DNA of 39,694 bases from Thermoleophilia bacterium. Its GTDB lineage: Bacteria; Actinomycetota; Thermoleophilia; Gaiellales; Gaiellaceae. A model generated the notes under the pieces. The model was given only the letters and a program-made list of their open reading frames with translations. It was not told the DNA's origin and ran no database searches. Positions 37,437-39,694 of this stretch are shown piece by piece. The stretch lies in contig JACVRR010000010.1 of the NCBI GenBank assembly GCA_014534345.1, positions 1 through 39,694 of the forward strand, given 5' to 3'. The translations under genes were made by a program, and so were the position numbers. Each line of letters begins with the position of its first letter. Position 1 is the first letter of the stretch.

Positions 37437-37978
37437 GTGCCGGACGAGACGTTGTCCTCGATGCACGATGCCCGAGACGCCGAGGACAGACGACTACTCG
37501 AGTCCGGCGATCACCGCCGGCTGCTCGCCAACTACGTCCACCGGGTCGAGGAGTGGGCGTACCTCGAGACGCGCGACCCCGACGCCGCCGACGAGGTCGC
37601 CCAGACGCGCTCCTCCGCCTGCGGGAGGAGCTTTCACGCGGCAAGCGCTACGGCGACTGGCCGTTCCGCGTGGTCGCGCGCAAGGTCGTCCACTGGACGG
37701 CCCAGGGGCACGACTGGCGGACGAAGCCGGACTCGTCGCTCCCGGAGGGCTGGGATCCGCCCGACCCAGGCGACCCGCTCGAGCACTGGCTCGCCGAGCA
37801 CGACATGCGCGCCCTCCTGGCCGAGCTCCCCGAGGGCCAGCGCGTGGTCGCCGAGCGGATCCACCTCGACGGCCTCTCGCACCAGCAGGTCGCCGCGGAG
37901 CTGGGGATAACCCGCAATGCGGTCGACCAGAGGCTCCACAACGCGCACCGCAACCTGGCGGAGAGCCTTGCTGCCTGA
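37437..37978 (+). pseudogene. ECF-type sigma factor, interrupted by one frameshift
   Basis: Starting at GTG 37437 (ATG at 37461 is possible), the frame encodes L-L-A-N-Y-V-H-R-V-E-E-W-A-Y-L and D-P-D-A-A-D-E-V-A-Q, sigma region 2, up to 37604. The rest continues in another frame: A-L-L-R-L-R-E-E-L-S-R-G-K-R-Y-G-D-W-P-F-R-V-V-A-R-K, then region 4 in L-P-E-G-Q-R-V-V-A-E-R-I-H-L-D-G-L-S-H-Q-Q-V-A-A-E-L-G-I-T-R-N-A-V-D-Q-R-L-H-N-A-H. One missing G after 37604 would restore V-A-Q-D-A-L-L-R-L. Only one base separates it from an intact ~181-residue factor, so a sequencing error or a recent mutation are both possible. The next gene has a similar defect. Confidence 0.72.
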
Positions 37979-38553
37979 CGAGCTCGAGGAGCTGTTCGCC
38001 GAGTACGCCGACGCGTACGCCCGCGGCGAGCGCCCGCGGGCACGCGACCTCCTGCCGCGCGCGGGCGAGGACGCGGACGTGCTCGCGACGATGATCGAGC
38101 GCTTCCTCGCCACGGTGCGCACGCTCCCGGCCACGGAGGGGGAGCGCGCGCGCCTCGACGTTCTGCTCGACACGCCGCTGCTCGAGGCGCGCAAGCGGCG
38201 GCGGCTGCGGGTCGACGACGTGGTCGACGCGCTGATGGCGGCGCTCGCGCTCGGCGACGACAAGCGCAGGAAGCTCCGCCTCTACTACCAGCGCCTGGAA
38301 CGGCACGCTCGACCCGGCCGGCGTCAGCGAGCGCGTGTGGGGCGTGCTCGAGCACGTGCTCGGCGCGGGCAAGCTCATTCCCGCGCCCCAGCCGCGACCG
38401 CTCCGGCTCGACGCCGAGGTCGCGTACTACCGAGCCGACGCGTCGCAGGCGGCGCCCGCCGCCGCGCGGGCGCCCGCACACCGCCTGCGAGAGCTCCGCG
38501 TCGAGGAGCGAGACGAGGTCGACGAGCTCTTCCTCGGTGCTGCTCGGCGGTGA
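37968..38553 (+). pseudogene. Sigma-factor partner protein (Thermoleophilia-type), interrupted by one frameshift
   Basis: Overlaps the sigma-factor end. From TTG 37968 the frame gives L-P-D-E-L-E-E-L-F-A-E-Y-A-D-A-Y-A-R-G-E-R-P-R-A-R-D-L-L, then a helix-turn-helix-like part L-R-V-D-D-V-V-D-A-L-M-A-A-L and R-R-K-L-R-L-Y-Y-Q-R-L-E. After about 38298 the sequence continues one frame over: G-T-L-D-P-A-G-V-S-E-R-V-W-G-V-L-E-H-V-L-G-A-G-K. An extra G or a two-base loss there would join them. It is about 195 residues in full. Companion genes of this form are common beside sigma factors in this bacterial group; I infer a regulatory role, perhaps controlling the sigma factor. The short overlap suggests coupled translation. 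Confidence 0.62.
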
Positions 38554-38571
38554 AATTCCCCTCGTGAATTC

Positions 38572-38587
38572 TTGACTGACTAGTCAA
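38572..38587. promoter_or_regulatory. Inverted repeat, candidate operator/promoter of the LVIVD gene
   Basis: TTGACT-GACT-AGTCAA is a perfect dyad containing a -35-like TTGACT, in AT-rich sequence about 105-120 bases upstream of the ATG. The upstream region of the S8 gene has the related TTGACTGACGAATCAGTC (20870-20887). TetR-family regulators favour dyads of this size, but no regulator gene is adjacent. A further dyad, CGCGT...ACGCG, lies at 38592-38609. Confidence 0.45.
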
Positions 38588-38690
38588 TCTCCCGCGTGTT
38601 TGCGAACGCGCAATTTCGGCGATAGATTTCCCGCCTCGATTCGAGGGCGACGCGGCGAAACGCCGCCGACCCAGAGCCAGGGGGAGCCGG

Positions 38691-39694
38691 ATGGAACGGA
38701 GCAGGAGGACGGTCGGCGCCGCGCTCGCCGTAGCGGCGGCGCTCGTGGTCGCCGGCGGCGCAGGCGCGCACGAGGGCGAGCACCCGCTCGACCCGGCGCA
38801 CAACGTCGCGCTGCCCTGCGAGGCGGTCTCGACGCCCGGCCTCGCCCCGCGCTCGGCGAAGAACCTCGTGCACGTCGCCAACGTCTGCGGCTTCGTCGGC
38901 ACGGACATGGAGTTCCAGTCGCGCCGCGACGCGAGCGGGCAGGTGCGCGACTACGCGTTCGTCGGCACCATGGGCGCGGGGACGCGGATCTTCGACGTCA
39001 CCGACCCGGCGCGCCCGTTCATCGCCGGCGGCTACGCCGACCCGGGCTGGCAGAACGACGTCCACGTCCGCGGCGACCTGCTCGTGCTCGCATTCGACTG
39101 GCTCGTCGTCGGCGCCCACGTCTCGACCTGCCTGCAGGAGAAGAACCTGGCCGCCGGGACGCCCGACCGCGGCGGCATCGACATCGTCCGCCTGAACTAC
39201 GACCGGGCGACCGGCAACTTCACCACCAGCAGGGTCGGCTGCTACCAGAGCAGCGTCGACACCGGCGGCTCGCACACCGTGACCATCCACCCGAGCGGCG
39301 AGTGGATCGCCGTCAACACCTCCTTCGCGGGCGTCGAGGTGGTCGACGTGCGCGGCTCCGAACCGCGACTGGCGGCGCACCTGCCGACCAGCCTGCTCGG
39401 GTCGGCGCACGACGTCTCGTTCTCGCGCGACGGGAGCACGATGTACGTCGCCAGCCCCGGCACCGGCACGTACCTGATCGACGTCTCGAGCGTTCTCAGC
39501 GGCGAGGCGCGGCGGATCGCCTTCATCCCGCAGACGACGCACCCGGGCGGCACCTCGAGCCCGTACAACCTCACCACCTCGCACCAGTCGGACGTGAGCG
39601 CCGACGGCCGCGTGCTCGTGTTCACGGACGAGCGCGGCGGCGGCCTGAGCAACCGCTCGTGCAACACCGACCCGAACGGCGTCATCGGCGGGAT
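38691..39694 (+). CDS. Secreted LVIVD/beta-propeller protein, 3' end outside the window
   Basis: At least 334 residues, with GGGGGAG before the ATG and no stop before the edge. Residues 1-26 form a signal peptide (A-A-L-A-V-A-A-A-L-V-V-A-G-G-A-G-A). The mature protein starts H-E-G-E-H-P-L-D and has blades such as A-F-V-G-T-M-G-A-G-T-R-I-F-D-V-T-D-P-A-R-P, G-V-E-V-V-D-V-R-G-S-E-P-R-L and G-T-Y-L-I-D-V-S-S, which fit LVIVD repeat proteins. H-D-V-S-F-S-R-D-G-S-T-M-Y-V-A is another blade. Several Cys could form disulfides. The frame is the only continuous one to the edge. Export and repeat type are clear; ligand or enzyme role unknown. Confidence 0.82.
   Translation, partial: MERSRRTVGAALAVAAALVVAGGAGAHEGEHPLDPAHNVALPCEAVSTPGLAPRSAKNLVHVANVCGFVGTDMEFQSRRDASGQVRDYAFVGTMGAGTRIFDVTDPARPFIAGGYADPGWQNDVHVRGDLLVLAFDWLVVGAHVSTCLQEKNLAAGTPDRGGIDIVRLNYDRATGNFTTSRVGCYQSSVDTGGSHTVTIHPSGEWIAVNTSFAGVEVVDVRGSEPRLAAHLPTSLLGSAHDVSFSRDGSTMYVASPGTGTYLIDVSSVLSGEARRIAFIPQTTHPGGTSSPYNLTTSHQSDVSADGRVLVFTDERGGGLSNRSCNTDPNGVIGG

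Noticed and set aside
1-39694. CRISPR arrays, integrases, transposases or toxin-antitoxin modules
   Set aside because: No regularly spaced direct repeats and no recognisable mobile-element or toxin genes were seen on either strand; the only mobile-looking elements are the two palindrome-bounded repeats.

Overview
The window is a very G+C-rich piece of bacterial chromosome. Gene content suggests a high-GC actinobacterium, most likely the Thermoleophilia/Gaiella side: an HtpX-PspAB pair, a SigR/RsrA-type redox switch, an F420/FMN-type split-barrel oxidoreductase, a MASE1 histidine kinase and many GTG starts. The assignment is inferred from gene types, not from a phylogeny. The left end carries long G runs that look like a poor contig end, and the last gene runs off the right edge.

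Layout. 1-4.6 kb: fragment of a P1-family (S58) peptidase, a SnoaL-like protein and dnaE. 4.7-9.8 kb: a dispersed palindromic repeat, a NavBac-type channel, a PPOX-fold oxidoreductase, a secreted cupredoxin-fold protein, a small GlsB/YeaQ-type membrane protein, an MFS transporter fused to a cyclic-nucleotide-binding domain, and a small unknown gene. 10-14.5 kb: the C-terminal remnant of a peptide ABC-transporter binding protein, then a tight leftward cluster (polytopic membrane protein, htpX, pspAB, a small membrane protein, a DUF457-like membrane protein). 14.5-17.8 kb: a GT-C-like membrane protein, a c-type cytochrome lipoprotein and serS. 17.9-23.2 kb: secreted proteins (RTX-repeat protein, two S8 peptidases) around a tRNA-Ser(UGA), followed by an unusually hairpin-dense non-coding tract. 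23.2-28.5 kb: MASE1-PAS histidine kinase, CNBD protein, a glycoside-hydrolase-like remnant, GNAT, VOC and an exported intradiol-dioxygenase-like protein. 28.5-31.7 kb: the most interesting locus (below). 31.7-36.2 kb: a second copy of the dispersed repeat, then a leftward set of ADP-ribosylglycohydrolase/phosphatase fusion, secreted beta-propeller-like protein and VWA protein. 36.7-39.7 kb: a helical ferritin-like protein, a sigma factor and its partner gene (each with one frameshift), and a secreted LVIVD-type protein.

Main discovery candidate. At 28543-31722 a divergent locus holds a SigR-like ECF sigma factor, an RsrA-like zinc anti-sigma with the Cys/His spacing of RsrA, an OsmC-family protein, and TWO ArsM/UbiE-type SAM methyltransferases. 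Both methyltransferases carry an in-frame TGA at the same place, where ArsM-type enzymes have a conserved Cys, and in both the same reading frame continues with homologous sequence ([VI]AGAL.E). A small hairpin with a G near the start of its loop follows each TGA, as expected of a bacterial SECIS element. The simplest reading is a pair of selenocysteine methyltransferases in a thiol/electrophile-stress regulon. An annotator using standard stops would truncate both and call a false small gene for one tail.
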